This document shows positions 63,599 to 64,000 of a stretch of 64,000 nucleotides of DNA, piece after piece (positions within the stretch are counted from its first letter, which is position 1; every line of letters begins with the position of its first letter). The stretch is from Cryoendolithus antarcticus (Eukaryota; Ascomycota; Dothideomycetes; Cladosporiales; Cladosporiaceae), in NCBI GenBank assembly GCA_002077065.1, contig NAJO01000020.1, positions 832,821 to 896,820 of the forward strand. The letters are read 5' to 3'. A program made the translations under genes and the position numbers. The notes under the pieces are model-generated. The model worked only from the letters and a program-made list of their open reading frames with translations. It was not told where the DNA came from and ran no database searches.

Positions 63599-64000
63599 CC
63601 TTTCCGCCAGCCCTTAACTCGCAATAAGTCTACCTCCTCCTTCACCTTAAGGGATCTATGGTAGACCTTGCTAGACGCCGCCATCAACGCGCCATCGGAT
63701 GTAAAGGCAGGAGAGTTCGCGCTAGGAATCCTTCGCAGAGTCGAACACGCCGGTCGGATCATAGGAGCTAGTAAAGGAATGGATTCGCCAAAGGCTTAGA
63801 GCCGGTGCGGTGAAGGAGATAGCGTGACCTGCAGGACCTGGAAGGTGATGAAGCAAGCCTGCACATTCTGCAGACGCCCTGAAAGAGATTAGTGTCATGC
63901 ACCGCAGAAGACAGCTAGCGACACGGTGATAGGGGAGATAGAGGTAGGCTACGAAGCAATGCCAGAGAAGAGCGAGGCAGCCGCGAAGATTGTGTTGAAG
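63599..64000 (+). pseudogene. Decayed reading frame with three TAG stops at right edge
   Basis: One frame stays otherwise open for 134 codons to the window edge and is interrupted only by TAG at 63662, 63797 and 63890. The text between stops is protein-like: a hydrophobic/charged stretch (VKAGEFALGILRRVEHAGRI), a Cys pair region (ACTFCRRPERD), and a Lys/Glu/Ala-rich end. All three stops could come from CAG by C-to-T change, as RIP mutation would produce. The family is not recognised. It could be a chance open frame, but three of three stops being TAG and the Cys-x2-Cys context favour a degenerate gene continuing beyond the window. Confidence 0.35.

Noticed and set aside
1..64000. CRISPR arrays, prophage, insertion sequences, bacterial-type operons
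   Set aside because: None seen; spliceosomal introns and the gene set are fungal nuclear throughout.

Overview
The window is nuclear DNA of a filamentous ascomycete (Pezizomycotina). I infer a dothideomycete from protein style and gene content, but the class is not proven. Genes lie on both strands and are separated by spacers. Many carry one to five short GT-AG introns, typically 49-80 nt and often with a CTAAC/CTGAC-like branch site, and there are no operons. Several open frames begin at GTG, TTG or CTG; in those cases I moved the start to the first plausible ATG. Exon boundaries were worked out by hand by matching reading phase across splice sites. All family names come from recognising sequence by eye, because no database search was possible.

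Layout. 1-9 kb: the 5' end of condensin SMC4 (runs off the left edge), an F-box protein, the DEAD-box helicase DHH1, and a LaeA-like methyltransferase with a suspicious N-terminus. 9-24 kb: the pore-membrane nucleoporin POM152, a UCH-type deubiquitinase with a very large insertion, PKR1, the MBOAT acyltransferase GUP1, ARP4 with an abnormal first splice site, a coiled-coil protein behind a compact TATA promoter, an NSUN-type RNA methyltransferase, and GAR1. 24-29 kb: a secreted GH10 xylanase and a secreted AA9 polysaccharide monooxygenase arranged head to head around a 1.75-kb shared spacer; this is the only obviously niche-related block. 29-34 kb: a Gln-rich conserved fungal protein followed by a 3-kb stretch with no gene I can support. 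34-46 kb: a RING protein, a frameshifted metallo-beta-lactamase-like gene, a small basic/acidic protein, mitochondrial ribosomal protein mL49, eIF3e, a DLH/NTF2-like two-domain protein, the DNA-protein crosslink protease WSS1, and an MFS permease. 46-64 kb: a perfect 18-bp hairpin, COG3, FMP25, the CCCH/FG nucleoporin NUP42, a small two-TM protein just upstream of GPI1, GPI1, MED14, prefoldin subunit 3 (six exons, hidden from simple ORF calling), and a stop-ridden reading frame at the right edge.

Most genes are core housekeeping functions: chromosome structure, nuclear pore, translation, Golgi, GPI anchors, Mediator and chaperones. I found no phage-like, CRISPR or defence system, and I do not claim a new system. 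The items most worth a second look are the apparent GA-AG intron of ARP4, the Gln-to-Glu change in the LPMO second sphere, the xylanase/LPMO divergent pair, the short membrane protein abutting GPI1, the two frame-broken enzyme genes, and the right-edge pseudogene whose three internal stops are all TAG.
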